A stretch of DNA of 64,000 nucleotides from Pelagimonas varians (GCF_003208435.1 NZ_QKMF01000004.1:186001-250000); one strand, 5' to 3'. Counted from the stretch's first letter, positions 24,673 through 33,381 are shown. Program-made: numbers and translations. The notes: generated by a model from the letters alone, not told the origin.

Positions 24673-25755
24673 TTGACGACAGCTACACACCCCCGTTTGG
24701 AAATCCGCGACCTTGTGCGCGTGTACGAAGGCAAAACCGTGGTCGACAACGTTTGTTTGTCGATTGAGCCGGGCAAAGTCATGTGTTTGCTGGGCCCATC
24801 GGGGTGCGGCAAGTCTACAACCTTGCGCATGATTGCCGGTGTCGACATGCAAAATTCCGGATCGATCTATGTCGACGGGGAGCTGGTCTGCGATACGGTG
24901 TTTCGGGTGCCTCCGGAACGCCGGTCGATCGGATTGATGTTTCAGGATTTCGCTTTGTTCCCGCATTTGACAGTCGGGGAAAACGTGGCCTTTGGCTTAA
25001 AAGGCAGCGGAGCGGAGAAAAAAGCCCGCGCCAAATCCTTGCTGGATCGGGTTGGTTTGGCACATTTCCTCAATGAATACCCGCACCATTTGTCAGGGGG
25101 CGAACAACAGCGTGTAGCGCTGTCGCGGGCTTTGGCCCCGCGGCCCCGAATTATGTTGATGGATGAACCGTTCTCTGGCCTTGATAACCGGCTGCGCGAT
25201 GGTATTCGGGATGAAACGCTGGATCTTCTCAAAGAGGAAGGCGCGTCGGTTCTGCTGGTCACCCATGAACCAGAAGAGGCCATGCGCATGGCAGATGAAA
25301 TCGCGTTGATGCGGGATGGAAAGATCGTACAGCGCGGCGCACCCTACAATATCTACAACGCACCCGTTGACCGGCAGGCTGTGTCATTTTTCAGTGATGT
25401 CAATATCTTGCGCGGCAAAGTTCAAGGCGCTTTGACAGATACCACATTTGGCCAGTTCCTTGCCCCCGGAGTGCCCGACGGGGCCGAGGTGGAAATCGTT
25501 TTTCGCCCGCAACACATCAGCATCGACTTTGACCGCCAAGGTAAAGGCCCCCATCCAACGGTTTTGGCGGGCACACCTGCGCGCGGCATTGTTGAGCGGG
25601 CACGCTTTATGGGGTCTGAAAGCTTGATTGAGTTTCGCATGGAGCGGGATGGCCAGATGTTGAAGGCAACCGTTCCGAATGTGTTTATGCCACAACCCGG
25701 AACACCGATGTGGTTGACTGTACGGCGCGATCGCTGTTTTATATTTCCATCCTGA
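24673..25755 (+). CDS. orphan ABC transporter ATP-binding protein (FbpC/PotA type)
   Basis: A 360-residue ATPase with Walker A GPSGCGKST (41-49), Q-loop FQDFALFPH, signature LSGGEQQRVALSRAL, Walker B RIMLMDEPFSGLD and switch THEPEEA. A C-terminal TOBE-like domain from about 240 (EIVFRPQHISI) is typical of iron, polyamine or sugar importer ATPases. The start is TTG 24673 (MTTATHPRLE), as no ATG fits. No permease or binding-protein gene is adjacent, which is unusual for this class; it may serve a transporter encoded elsewhere. The nearest characterised group by motif is FbpC (ferric iron), at low certainty. Confidence 0.87.
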   Translation: MTTATHPRLEIRDLVRVYEGKTVVDNVCLSIEPGKVMCLLGPSGCGKSTTLRMIAGVDMQNSGSIYVDGELVCDTVFRVPPERRSIGLMFQDFALFPHLTVGENVAFGLKGSGAEKKARAKSLLDRVGLAHFLNEYPHHLSGGEQQRVALSRALAPRPRIMLMDEPFSGLDNRLRDGIRDETLDLLKEEGASVLLVTHEPEEAMRMADEIALMRDGKIVQRGAPYNIYNAPVDRQAVSFFSDVNILRGKVQGALTDTTFGQFLAPGVPDGAEVEIVFRPQHISIDFDRQGKGPHPTVLAGTPARGIVERARFMGSESLIEFRMERDGQMLKATVPNVFMPQPGTPMWLTVRRDRCFIFPS

Positions 25756-25779
25756 AAACAGGCACTTGCTGGTCTGTCT

Positions 25780-26001
25780 TCAAGTGTTTTGAAGCAGTTC
25801 GTTCAAGATGAAAACCCGTATAGATGATGCGAGACCGACCTCCGGGTCGCGCGCGGCATCAATTTCAGCGGCCAAAGCATTGATCGGCTGGCCGCGATGC
25901 GTGGCGATACGCCGAAACTCGCGCCAAAATTCGGTTTCCAAAGAAACAGAAGTCCGGTGCCCCTTGAGCGTTAAAGAGTGCTTTTCCGGGCGTCCGCTCA
26001 T
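25780..26001 (-). CDS. ribbon-helix-helix domain protein (RHH_4 type)
   Basis: A 73-residue protein with the pattern HRTSVSLETEFWREFRRIATHRGQPINALAAEID followed by SIRVFILNELL. This is the single-domain RHH_4 family frequent in alphaproteobacteria, with a beta strand (TSVSLE) and two helices. It is presumed to bind DNA as a dimer, but targets are unknown. Its start codon overlaps the stop of the DUF4169 gene by four bases, so the two are translationally coupled. Convergent with the ABC ATPase. Confidence 0.85.
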   Translation of the reverse strand: MSGRPEKHSLTLKGHRTSVSLETEFWREFRRIATHRGQPINALAAEIDAARDPEVGLASSIRVFILNELLQNT

Positions 26002-26171
26002 TCCAGCTCATGCCCGTCCAAGTCGCGTTTCTCTTTGTCTAACCGCGTGTTTTCAAGGATCTTGACGACCTTGCTACGCCCGAATTTAGCGGCGTTTTCA
26101 TTCCCTTCGCGGCGTTTTTCCGCGCGGGATTTCGATTTTCTGAAGCGATTCAAATTTACGATCTCGGCCAT
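25998..26171 (-). CDS. DUF4169 family small basic protein
   Basis: Fifty-seven residues beginning MAEIVNLNRFRKSKSRAEKRREGNENAAKFGRSK when read in parts; the opening VNLNRFRK and the KRREG-N-AAKFGRSK core are diagnostic of DUF4169, a short, highly charged, probably helical alphaproteobacterial family of unknown function. The ATG at 26171 was chosen because family similarity begins there. It overlaps the RHH gene by ATGA and follows the MsrQ-like gene by 40 bp, so the three form a small operon. Confidence 0.82.
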   Translation of the reverse strand: MAEIVNLNRFRKSKSRAEKRREGNENAAKFGRSKVVKILENTRLDKEKRDLDGHELE

Positions 26172-26211
26172 GAGAAAATCATAGCCAAGACCGATAATTT
26201 TGCCAAGTAGA

Positions 26212-26805
26212 TCACGCGCGGGCTGGGCGGGGCCGCAGATACCAGTACCAAACCCGATAGGCCTCAAGCGCGATTAAGGGCGTGAAATGTACCATTGCGC
26301 CGGTCAACCCTTCCCAATTGTGCAAAGCCGCCCAATGGAGCAAGGTCAGGGCCGCAGCGGCATAAGTCCAACGCTGCAAAGATTTCCACGCCGGACCCAT
26401 TTTGCGAACGAAGTAATCCATCGATGTTACGCCAAGAGGGATAAAGATCGCAAAGGCCAACCAGCCGGTCCAAATGTACAGTTTCGGCAGATCGCTTAGG
26501 ACTTTGGTCAGAGTCGCAACGTCGATCAGGTAAAATACAGTATGTGCGATGGCATAGAAAAATGCTGCCACGCCAAAATAACGGCGGTTCTTTTTCAACC
26601 AAAGCGGCCCACGCCAGCCTTTGAACAACAGTGTCAGCGGCGTCGCCATCATGGCGATGATGGTGAACCGAGCTGCAAATTCACCTGTGGGGTGCAACAG
26701 TTGATGATAGATTTCCGGGTCTGTTCCCTCAAGTATTCCCGCGACCATACCAAAGGCTGGCAAAGCTAATAGAAGCCAAAGCCAATAGGGGGAAAAGCGT
26801 GCCAT
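26212..26805 (-). CDS. msrQ: MsrQ-like haem-binding membrane subunit (ferric reductase-like domain)
   Basis: A 197-residue inner-membrane protein with about six helices. Motifs match the MsrQ/YedZ family: HPTGEFAARF after the first helix, NRRYFGVAAFFYAIAHTVFYL, PLGVTSMDYFVRKMGPAWKSLQRWTY and LTLLHWAALH, with His residues placed to bind haem. In the known system MsrQ passes quinol electrons to the periplasmic methionine sulfoxide reductase MsrP. No msrP gene is adjacent, so its electron acceptor is open. The start at 26805 has an AAGGAAC ribosome binding site. It heads the operon with DUF4169 and RHH genes, 133 bp after the fumC terminator region. Confidence 0.75.
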   Translation of the reverse strand: MARFSPYWLWLLLALPAFGMVAGILEGTDPEIYHQLLHPTGEFAARFTIIAMMATPLTLLFKGWRGPLWLKKNRRYFGVAAFFYAIAHTVFYLIDVATLTKVLSDLPKLYIWTGWLAFAIFIPLGVTSMDYFVRKMGPAWKSLQRWTYAAAALTLLHWAALHNWEGLTGAMVHFTPLIALEAYRVWYWYLRPRPARA

Positions 26806-26883
26806 AATGTGTTCCTTAATGCATGTCTGGTCTTCTAAACGCATCAGCTTTGCCGTTCCGTCGCCAAAAGACACGAATGGAAC

Positions 26884-26914
26884 AAAAAAACGCCCGAGCA
26901 GAACCCGGGCGTTT
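26884..26914 (-). terminator. rho-independent terminator after fumC
   Basis: On the minus strand AAACGCCCG (26914-26906) pairs with CGGGCGTTT (26896-26888) over nine bases and continues into a T run to 26884. It ends fumC transcription before the MsrQ-like gene. Confidence 0.85.
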
Positions 26915-26938
26915 GAATTGTCTTGCTTGCCGTCAAAA

Positions 26939-28333
26939 TCAGGCTTTGGGGCCAACCATGTCTTCGGGGCGGACAACTGCGTCAAACGTTGCCTCATCCA
27001 CAAAGCCAAGCGCGATGGCTTCCTCTTTGAGGGTGGTGCCATTTTTATGCGCAGTCTTGGCAACCTTTGTGGCGTTGTCGTAGCCGATGGTGGGGGCCAA
27101 TGCGGTGACCAGCATCAGGCTCTCTTTCATCAGTTTGTCGATGCGCGGTTCGTTCGCCTGAATGCCGTTGAGCATGCGCAGGGTAAAGCTGTCGGCAACA
27201 TCGCCCAGCAATTGAATCGACTGAAGCAGGTTGTAGCTCATCATTGGGTTGTAAACGTTGAGCTCAAAGTGGCCTTGGCTGCCGGCAAAGGTCATCGCGG
27301 CGTTGTTGCCCATGACATGCGCGGCAACTTGGGTCATGGCTTCGGCTTGGGTCGGATTGACCTTGCCAGGCATGATCGAGCTGCCGGGTTCGTTTTCGGG
27401 CAGGATCAACTCACCCAGACCCGAACGCGGACCTGAGCCGAGGAAGCGGATGTCATTGGCGATTTTATACATCGAGCCCGCGACTGTTGCCAAAGCGCCG
27501 GACATAAAGACCATTGCGTCATGGGCACCAAGCGCTTCGAATTTGTTTGGCGCGGTCACAAAGGGCAGGCCGGTGATTTCTGCCATATTGGCAGCCACAG
27601 CTTCGGACCAGCCGGGTGCGGTGTTCAGGCCGGTGCCAACTGCGGTGCCGCCTTGGGCCAGCTCATAGATGCCGGGCAGGGCTGCGTCGATGCGGGACAG
27701 ACCCTGACGGATCATATGCGCGTAGCCAGAAAATTCCTGACCCAAAGTCAAAGGCGTCGCATCTTGTGTATGCGTGCGGCCGATCTTGATGATGTCTTTG
27801 AATTCTTCGGATTTGGCTTCCAGACCTTCGGCCAATTTGGTCAGGCCGGGGACCAGAACATCGCGGACCGACATGGCTGTGGCGATATGCATGGCTGTTG
27901 GGAATGTGTCGTTTGATGACTGACCCATGTTACAGTGATCATTGGGGTGAACTGGGTTCTTGGACCCGATCACGCCGCCAAGCATTTCAATTGCGCGGTT
28001 GGCGATCACTTCGTTCGAGTTCATGTTCGACTGGGTGCCGGAACCGGTTTGCCAAACGACCAAAGGAAAGTTGTCGTCGAATTTGCCTTCGAACACTTCG
28101 CCAGCGGCTGCGATTACCGCATCAGCAATTTTAGGCTCCATCGCGCCGGTGGCTTTGTTTTGCATGGCGCAGGCTTGCTTGATCACACCCAGGGCGCGCA
28201 CGATGGCGACGGGCTGCTTTTCCCAACCAATAGGGAAGTTCATGATCGAGCGCTGCGTTTGCGCACCCCAATACTTGTCGGAGGGAACCTCCAAGGGGCC
28301 AAAGCTATCGGTCTCTGTACGGGTCTGGGACAT
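26939..28333 (-). CDS. fumC: class II fumarate hydratase
   Basis: A 464-residue oxygen-stable fumarase that interconverts fumarate and malate in the citrate cycle. The family signature [13 protein letters not shown] lies near residue 317, with the flexible Ser loop. Other motifs are [39 protein letters not shown] and [18 protein letters not shown], which build the active site at the tetramer interface. The ATG at 28333 ([12 protein letters not shown]) is chosen because similarity begins there and GGAGACCACC lies upstream. It is transcribed alone. Confidence 0.96.
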   Translation of the reverse strand: MSQTRTETDSFGPLEVPSDKYWGAQTQRSIMNFPIGWEKQPVAIVRALGVIKQACAMQNKATGAMEPKIADAVIAAAGEVFEGKFDDNFPLVVWQTGSGTQSNMNSNEVIANRAIEMLGGVIGSKNPVHPNDHCNMGQSSNDTFPTAMHIATAMSVRDVLVPGLTKLAEGLEAKSEEFKDIIKIGRTHTQDATPLTLGQEFSGYAHMIRQGLSRIDAALPGIYELAQGGTAVGTGLNTAPGWSEAVAANMAEITGLPFVTAPNKFEALGAHDAMVFMSGALATVAGSMYKIANDIRFLGSGPRSGLGELILPENEPGSSIMPGKVNPTQAEAMTQVAAHVMGNNAAMTFAGSQGHFELNVYNPMMSYNLLQSIQLLGDVADSFTLRMLNGIQANEPRIDKLMKESLMLVTALAPTIGYDNATKVAKTAHKNGTTLKEEAIALGFVDEATFDAVVRPEDMVGPKA

Positions 28334-28417
28334 GGTGGTCTCCTGGGCTTGGTATGCAGTTGCATGCCGAATAACCGCCCCGCGCGCGCAGGGCAACTGG
28401 CAACATGCGCGCAGGGC

Positions 28418-28987
28418 TTATACCACAGCGCAGCGGAAGGAATAGACCCGAGCAGGGGGCAGATTGCCCCAAATTGTTTCGGACTTGGTGTAGGTTAGCG
28501 CTAGCTCTTCGCTGACCCTATCTTGAACCGGAGATTTGGGACCGTAGGTGAACTGAATATAAACACCGCCTGGTCCCATGGCCTTGAACGAAGCGCGCAA
28601 AATGGCATGTTGAATGCTGCCGGGCATCGATAGAAAAGGCAGGCCAGACACAACTGCCCGGACATTGTTCAATCCAAGCTGGTCCATCTCTTGGGCCTTG
28701 TTGTGATGGACATGAATGTTTGGAAACCCGCTGCGCAAGTTGTCTACGAATTCTTCGTTCAGCTCAAAGGCATGCAGGTCGTCTGGGGCAACGCCAGCTT
28801 CCAGAAGGGCCCGAGTGATTTTTCCGGTGCCAGCCCCGAGCTCTACAACCGGGCCAGTACGATCCAAGGGCAGTTCCATTGCCATACGCCGTGCCAATGC
28901 CGCTGAAGACGGCGCAATTGCCGAAATCTTATGGGGAGAGCGGATCAATTGACCCAAAAATAAGGGAAGTCCGGATTGCAGCGACAT
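28418..28987 (-). CDS. SAM-dependent methyltransferase, probably PmtA-type phospholipid N-methyltransferase
   Basis: A 189-residue class I methyltransferase. The SAM site is VVELGAGTGKITRALLEAG, with the adenosine-binding acidic residue in HAFELNEEF. The N-terminal FLGQLIRSPHKISAIAPSSAALARRM and the later VVSGLPFLSMPGSI and YIQFTYGPKSPV are characteristic of rhizobial/Rhodobacter PmtA and its rRNA-dimethylase-like relatives. PmtA makes phosphatidylcholine by successive methylation of phosphatidylethanolamine. Substrate is inferred from family, and other small lipid or quinone methyltransferases cannot be excluded. It stands alone, 84 bp upstream of fumC on the same strand. Confidence 0.68.
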   Translation of the reverse strand: MSLQSGLPLFLGQLIRSPHKISAIAPSSAALARRMAMELPLDRTGPVVELGAGTGKITRALLEAGVAPDDLHAFELNEEFVDNLRSGFPNIHVHHNKAQEMDQLGLNNVRAVVSGLPFLSMPGSIQHAILRASFKAMGPGGVYIQFTYGPKSPVQDRVSEELALTYTKSETIWGNLPPARVYSFRCAVV

Positions 28988-29108
28988 AATACTGACCGTG
29001 AATTGTTAAATGGATATACACCATGCGCCTCAGAATTGACCGGAGCAAGACCTTAGGTCAACAAACCCAGTACTTTACGCTGTCTGGCTCCGCATGCATT
29101 GCGCATGC

Positions 29109-29136
29109 AAAAAAATCCCCCTCGAAGGGGGGATTT
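29109..29136 (-). terminator. rho-independent terminator after sspB
   Basis: On the minus strand AAATCCCC-type arms (29129-29136 with 29113-29120) form a G/C-rich stem with a short loop, followed by a run of T residues (29115-29109). It ends the sspB message. Confidence 0.85.
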
Positions 29137-29154
29137 CTTTTCAAAATCAGAGAA

Positions 29155-29619
29155 TTACTTGCGGAACCGGTCCAAGCTCACGACTTCTGCGTCGCGATGT
29201 TCTGGGGTTGGCAAACCGCCATCCGGATCATCCTCGGGTGGATCGGTTTCCTCTTCGTCTTCTTCTTCCTGGCTTTCGAAGCGCAGACCAAATTCAACAG
29301 AAGGGTCAACAAAGGTCTTGATCGCATCATAAGGGATTTTGAGCGCTTCAGGGGATTCGCCAAAGTTTAATGTGATCGAAAAGCCGTCGTCCGTGACCTC
29401 TAGATCGTCATACCAATGCTGCATAACCACTGTCATTTCATCTGGATAGCGGTCGCGCAACCAATCGGCCAATTCGGCATCCGGATGATTGGTATCAAAG
29501 GTGATGAAGAAATGATGCTCTCCCGGAAGCCCGTCTTGCTTGACGTTTTCTAGAACCTTTTGGATCAGCCCGCGCATCGCGCCGTGCATGAGTTTTCCGT
29601 AGTCGATAGCCGATGACAT
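29155..29619 (-). CDS. sspB: SspB family ClpXP adaptor
   Basis: A 154-residue alphaproteobacterial SspB. The folded domain (about 1-110) starts IDYGKLMHGAMRGLI and has HHFFITFDTNHPDAELADWLRDRYPDEMTVVMQHWYDDLEVTDDGF and IPYDAIKTFVDPSVEFGLRF. A flexible acidic linker (EEEDEEETDPPEDDPDG) leads to a C-terminal VVSLDRFRK tail, the ClpX-docking peptide. SspB tethers ssrA-tagged proteins to ClpXP. The tmRNA gene whose tag it recognises lies about 2 kb upstream. Start ATG 29619 as drawn. Confidence 0.93.
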   Translation of the reverse strand: MSSAIDYGKLMHGAMRGLIQKVLENVKQDGLPGEHHFFITFDTNHPDAELADWLRDRYPDEMTVVMQHWYDDLEVTDDGFSITLNFGESPEALKIPYDAIKTFVDPSVEFGLRFESQEEEDEEETDPPEDDPDGGLPTPEHRDAEVVSLDRFRK

Positions 29620-29686
29620 AATTCCGCCTTCACTTGTTAAGAGTCAGCATATTAGTTTTGCGCAGGAACGGAAGAGTGGATTTGGA

Positions 29687-30955
29687 TCACAGCAGGCTCA
29701 ATCCCCAACTAATTGCGCTGCAAACCACCAAGGTGAACAACACACCGCGTTTTAGGGGGCCGATCAAGGCAAAGGCTACTGTGATCAAGGGAATGATCTG
29801 CCAATTATAGGACGAAAATTCAGGCCAGGGCAGGGTGACAGGGCCAAGGGTGACCTGTCCTACTTTGGCAAAGATCACATGCAATGCAAACCAAAGTGAC
29901 AAGTTCAAAATAACCCCAACGACGGCCGCGGTTATGGCCTGAAGCGCTGCCAGAAGTCGCGGACGCGCCAGCAGGTTTTCAACATGCGGAGCCCCAGCGA
30001 AAATCCACAAAAAACAAGGAACAAAGGTCATCCAAAGCGTCAGCACCCCTGCGATCAAGGCCAGTGCCACGCCGCCGACGGAATGCCCTGCCAACATCCC
30101 GACAAACTGGGTGACCAAAATCAGCGGCCCCGGCGTTGTTTCGGCCAATCCAAGGGCATCAACCATTTGCGGAGCGTCTAGCCAGCCGCGCGTGATCACC
30201 ACTTCTTGGGACATATAGGCCAAAACGGCATAGGCACCGCCAAAAGTGACCACCGCCAGCTTGGCGAAAAAAGCAGCGAGGCTGAACAAGAATTGCTGTC
30301 CGATCAGCCATAGAACCGGCAAGGGTGCCAACCAAAGCGCCGTCCACAAGATCAATGTGCGCGGCCGGGTGCTCGGGTGCTTTTGCGGGATTTCCTTGGG
30401 AGTGTCATTGGTTGCGGTGATGGCCCCCCATGTCGCGGCCGCTGCAATGATGATTGGAAACGGCAATTGAAAGGCAAAAATCCCAAGAAACGAAAGGCCT
30501 GCCAAAGCATAGGCGCTGGGGGATTTAAGCGCTTTGGCGGAAAGGCGAACCAAGGCTTGGGCAACAATGACCAAAACGCAGGCTTTGACCCCGAGCAACA
30601 GTGCTGCGGTTTCGGGGCGGGTGCCGAAATTAGCGTATAGCAAAGCAAGCACGGTAATCACAATTGCGCCGGGCAATACGAACAACAGACCGCCAATCAA
30701 CCCGCCAGAAACACCGCGCATCCGCCAACCGGCATAGGTTGCCAATTGCATCGCCTCCGGCCCGGGCAGCATCATGCAAAAGCTGAGTGCGCGCAAAAAC
30801 TGGTCTTCGGTTAGCCAGTCACGCTCTTCCACAAGATTACGGTGCATCAGGGCAATCTGCGCGGCGGGCCCGCCAAACGACAAAAGCCCGATACGTCCAA
30901 AAACCCGGACCAATTCAGAGGTGGGATGAGCAGCCTGTTTCATCCGTATTGCCAT
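29687..30955 (-). CDS. chrA: chromate transporter, two-domain ChrA
   Basis: A 422-residue inner-membrane protein of the CHR family with two homologous halves. The first half has RIGLLSFGGPAAQIALMHRNLVEERDWLTEDQFLRALSFCMMLPGPEAMQLATYAGWR; the second repeats the pattern as LAVVTFGGAYAVLAYMSQEVV and ALGLAETTPGPLILVTQFVGMLAGHSVGG. The paired FGGP and PGP motifs are the family hallmarks. The known role is chromate efflux, though many environmental members have untested substrates. An alternative start at ATG 30943 (MKQAAHP) is equally likely. No chrB regulator is nearby. Confidence 0.9.
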   Translation of the reverse strand: MAIRMKQAAHPTSELVRVFGRIGLLSFGGPAAQIALMHRNLVEERDWLTEDQFLRALSFCMMLPGPEAMQLATYAGWRMRGVSGGLIGGLLFVLPGAIVITVLALLYANFGTRPETAALLLGVKACVLVIVAQALVRLSAKALKSPSAYALAGLSFLGIFAFQLPFPIIIAAAATWGAITATNDTPKEIPQKHPSTRPRTLILWTALWLAPLPVLWLIGQQFLFSLAAFFAKLAVVTFGGAYAVLAYMSQEVVITRGWLDAPQMVDALGLAETTPGPLILVTQFVGMLAGHSVGGVALALIAGVLTLWMTFVPCFLWIFAGAPHVENLLARPRLLAALQAITAAVVGVILNLSLWFALHVIFAKVGQVTLGPVTLPWPEFSSYNWQIIPLITVAFALIGPLKRGVLFTLVVCSAISWGLSLL

Positions 30956-30994
30956 ACAGGCTTGGCGTTTTGGCGCAACACGAATGTCGCGGTG

Positions 30995-31438
30995 CTACGA
31001 AAACTTCGTACCGGTCAGCATAATCAAACCCGAATTCTCGGGCAAAGCGCCAACGGTCTCGAAATAATTGAGCAGGTCCGCATTGGCATAAGATTCAATG
31101 ACTTGTCCTTCTTCGATGCGATCAAAGAACATGCCCATCAGGACGCCGGTTTTTTTGGAGGTAAGCGACTTCAGATCCGCCTCAATCACATGCGCGAACC
31201 GGCCATTGCCGCCGTCCACTGTAACCGTGCGGCGAAACCCCTCGATAGAGGCCATGGATTGAAACTGCGCGACCCAGTCTCGAAATTCGGACCGTGTCAG
31301 CGCGGCCCCTTGAATGCGACCATGGAATTGCGCGTCTGGATGAAAGTATGTGTCAATGGCATCCAGGTCTTCGTTTACCCAGATTTCGGTCATGACATCA
31401 TCAATAAGGTTGTGAGTTTGCTGCGGATTCAAGTTCAT
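30995..31438 (-). CDS. SnoaL-like (NTF2-fold) protein
   Basis: A 147-residue single-domain protein of the NTF2-like/SnoaL polyketide-cyclase fold. Features are the helical start LIDDVMTEIWVNEDLDAIDTYFHPDAQFHG, then LTRSEFRDWVAQFQSMASIEGF, and strands ending GVLMGMFFDRIEEGQVIESYANADLL. Members act as small-molecule isomerases or hydrolases, or have no known activity. ATG 31438 (MNLNPQQ) is preferred over 31453 because the upstream residues do not fit. It lies 40 bp upstream of chrA on the same strand and may share its transcript. Confidence 0.8.
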   Translation of the reverse strand: MNLNPQQTHNLIDDVMTEIWVNEDLDAIDTYFHPDAQFHGRIQGAALTRSEFRDWVAQFQSMASIEGFRRTVTVDGGNGRFAHVIEADLKSLTSKKTGVLMGMFFDRIEEGQVIESYANADLLNYFETVGALPENSGLIMLTGTKFS

Positions 31439-31565
31439 GGCATAGCCTCGCACGGTGGCAGTTAAGACATGCTGAAAGCTGAACGCGAATTGTTTGAAAA
31501 GCGCAGGTTTCTGTTGCCAGGTACCTGCAAACCCCGCCTTACGCTGCTAGGCGCAAGGGCTTAAT

Positions 31566-31810
31566 TTTCGGTTTTCCGAACAGCTTACGCTGCGAGGGCT
31601 ACCGGAGCACGATTGTCATTTGCAATTGTACAGTTTTCGCCGATAACGGTGGCAGACAGCCGAAACAAAGCTAACCTCTTTAGACGTTCGTCGATCCTAT
31701 TTCGTCCCCAAGATCCCCAAATGAGAGATATATGGTGGAGACGCCGGGTACCGCCCCCGGGTCCGATCCGCTTATTACAAGCGCGTTTATGTTCATAGTT
31801 CCCGAAGGAA
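31566..31810 (-). ncRNA. ssrA: tmRNA, circularly permuted two-piece type
   Basis: Read on the minus strand, an acceptor piece ends with a T-arm-like GGACCCGGGGGCGGTACCC and 3' CTCCACCA (31740-31733). A 14-base intervening segment follows, then a coding piece beginning GGGGATCTTGGGGACGAAAT (5' G at 31718) and a short tag frame. The two pieces' ends pair GGGGAU with GUCUCC, including a G3-U wobble, the alanine identity element. The order acceptor-then-coding is the permuted arrangement known from alphaproteobacteria, where processing gives two RNA chains. It rescues stalled ribosomes and tags the products for ClpXP, with SspB as adaptor. Outer ends are approximate. Confidence 0.9.
31585..31623 (-). 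other. tmRNA tag peptide frame
   Basis: The resume codon GCA at 31623 opens ANDNRAPVALAA followed by TAA at 31587-31585. The AND start and LAA end match alphaproteobacterial ssrA degradation tags: the N-terminal part is what SspB binds and the final Ala-Ala what ClpX binds. Confidence 0.93.
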
Positions 31811-31886
31811 CAAGAGGAATATAGGGGCGATTGGACGGAATGCAAAGGGGGGACGTGATGATTTTTCCTCTTTGGCATTTCAGGGC

Positions 31887-32642
31887 TTAAGGGCGCTTTC
31901 GGATAAGATAGACATCCATGATCCAGCCATGGTCTGCGCGGGCAGCGGCGCGGGTGTCGATGATTTGGGCCGCCACGTCGGACAAACGGCCTGCGATGCG
32001 GATCTCTTCGGGCATACCTGCGAAGGCGCTCCACCAAATATCATAATGCTGCCCGTCCAAGACTTCAAAAGCACCGCCTGCATCCAGCATGACCACCAGC
32101 GTTTCGGCCCCGTCCGGCCAGCCAAAATCGCGCAACCGGCGTCCTGTGGTGATCGTGAACGGCGCTCCGAGACCATTTACGGGGATGACATGGCCTGCGG
32201 TCAGCGCCTGAACCGAGGTGATGCCGGGGATAACTGTAATCTGCAGGGGCAATTTCCGCGCAACGCGCTCTGCGATCCGCAATGTGCTGTCATAAAGGGA
32301 CGGATCACCCCAAACCAAAAACGCCACACGGCCAGATGGTCCGGCCTGAGCCGTGATGTTTTCAGCCCAAACATCGGCGATTGCGTCGTGCCAGTCCTCG
32401 ACCCGTTTCAGATAATCAGGCGTCGACCGGTCGCGCACAGGCAGGTCAAATTCGTGCTGACGCGGGCCACCATCAGACAATACATCGCGGCAAATGGCGC
32501 GGCGGAGTTCGGCGAGATCGTCTTTGCCGGTGCCCTTGCGCGGGATCAAAATCAAATCCGCGCTATTCAACACCTCGATTGCCTCAAGCGTCAGGTGTTT
32601 GGGATTGCCAGCCCCGACGCCGACCAAAAGCAGTTCGATCAT
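31887..32642 (-). CDS. cobF: precorrin-6A synthase (deacetylating)
   Basis: A 251-residue SAM-dependent methyltransferase that methylates C1 of precorrin-5 with loss of the acetyl unit, a step found only in the oxygen-dependent pathway. Motifs: LLLVGVGAGNPKHLTLEA at the N-terminus, LIPRKGTGKDDLAELRR, AFLVWGDPSLYDSTLRIAE and VIPGITSVQALTAGH, the tetrapyrrole-methylase pattern in its CobF form. Start ATG 32642 is where similarity begins. It follows the CbiM-like transporter by 70 bp and would be under the same riboswitch. Confidence 0.95.
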   Translation of the reverse strand: MIELLLVGVGAGNPKHLTLEAIEVLNSADLILIPRKGTGKDDLAELRRAICRDVLSDGGPRQHEFDLPVRDRSTPDYLKRVEDWHDAIADVWAENITAQAGPSGRVAFLVWGDPSLYDSTLRIAERVARKLPLQITVIPGITSVQALTAGHVIPVNGLGAPFTITTGRRLRDFGWPDGAETLVVMLDAGGAFEVLDGQHYDIWWSAFAGMPEEIRIAGRLSDVAAQIIDTRAAARADHGWIMDVYLIRKRP

Positions 32643-32712
32643 GTATGCCTCCCTGAAACGAAACACGGCCCCGCAAAAATGGGGGCCGTGCGATTTAGAC
32701 TGGTTCGTTGGA

Positions 32713-33381
32713 TCAGGCGTTGTAAACGCGCGATGCCAAGATACCGGATGCTTTGATGTCGCGGATCGATTTGGCACCGGCAAGGCAGGCCAGATCAATC
32801 AGAGGCTCAATCAGGATAACCATCATGTAAGCCGCGCCAAAGGACATGACCGAAGACATTGCGCCAAAGCCCTGACCGTAGAACGCCCAGAACGCAACCC
32901 AAGCAACGACACCACCTTGAAAAGCCGTCGAAAGGGCAAGGGTCTGTTTGTAGCTCAGGTCAACATAGGCAGTGCCCGGTGTGATGATACGCTTGGCCAA
33001 AGCCGACATTGCCATCAGCGGAACCAGCAGTGTGGTGACGTTGACGAAATACATCGGCAGATCTGTAGGGGCAAAGAACATGCCCTGAAGAAGCAGACCG
33101 ATGGCCAAGCCGAATGCGGCAGGCGCAGCGCCCAGCATCAAAAAGAGGGTCGAGCCTAGGATGAAGTGAACCTCAGAGACGCCAACCGGAAAATGCGGCA
33201 GGATCTGAAAGAATGAAAAAGTCGCAACGGTGGCAATGGCTGTCCGTGCTGCCATTTTTGAAACACCGGATTCGCGAACAGTGTCGATCGCCATTTTGGT
33301 GGCCACACCGCCAGCAGCAGCTGCGGTTGCATAGCTCAGGCCGATTTTTGCGGCGTCAACGATACCTGGTTCTACGTGCAT
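32713..33381 (-). CDS. CbiM-like cobalt transport permease, stand-alone
   Basis: A 222-residue membrane protein with about six helices. It starts MHVEPG, so His2 is positioned as in CbiM/NikM S-components, where the N-terminal amine and His2 coordinate the metal. VSEVHFILGSTLFLMLGAAPAAFGLAIGLLLQGMFF matches the core of the CbiM family. No CbiN, CbiQ or CbiO partner is encoded nearby. It lies directly behind a cobalamin riboswitch and ahead of cobF, so cobalt uptake for B12 is the likely role; whether it works alone or with a shared energising unit is open. Confidence 0.8.
   Translation of the reverse strand: MHVEPGIVDAAKIGLSYATAAAAGGVATKMAIDTVRESGVSKMAARTAIATVATFSFFQILPHFPVGVSEVHFILGSTLFLMLGAAPAAFGLAIGLLLQGMFFAPTDLPMYFVNVTTLLVPLMAMSALAKRIITPGTAYVDLSYKQTLALSTAFQGGVVAWVAFWAFYGQGFGAMSSVMSFGAAYMMVILIEPLIDLACLAGAKSIRDIKASGILASRVYNA

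Noticed and set aside
28490-28505. GTTAGCGCTAGC inside the PmtA-like gene, resembling the edd operator
   Set aside because: It is imperfect and lies inside coding sequence; likely chance.
31501-31600. Direct repeat GCAGCGTAAG near the end of the tmRNA gene, considered as an attachment site
   Set aside because: Only ten bases, one copy lies in the tag frame, and no integrase or mobile element is adjacent.
31585-32037. A 150-codon minus-strand frame ending in ANDNRAPVALAA
   Set aside because: The end is the tmRNA tag; the rest is structured RNA sequence and not a protein gene.
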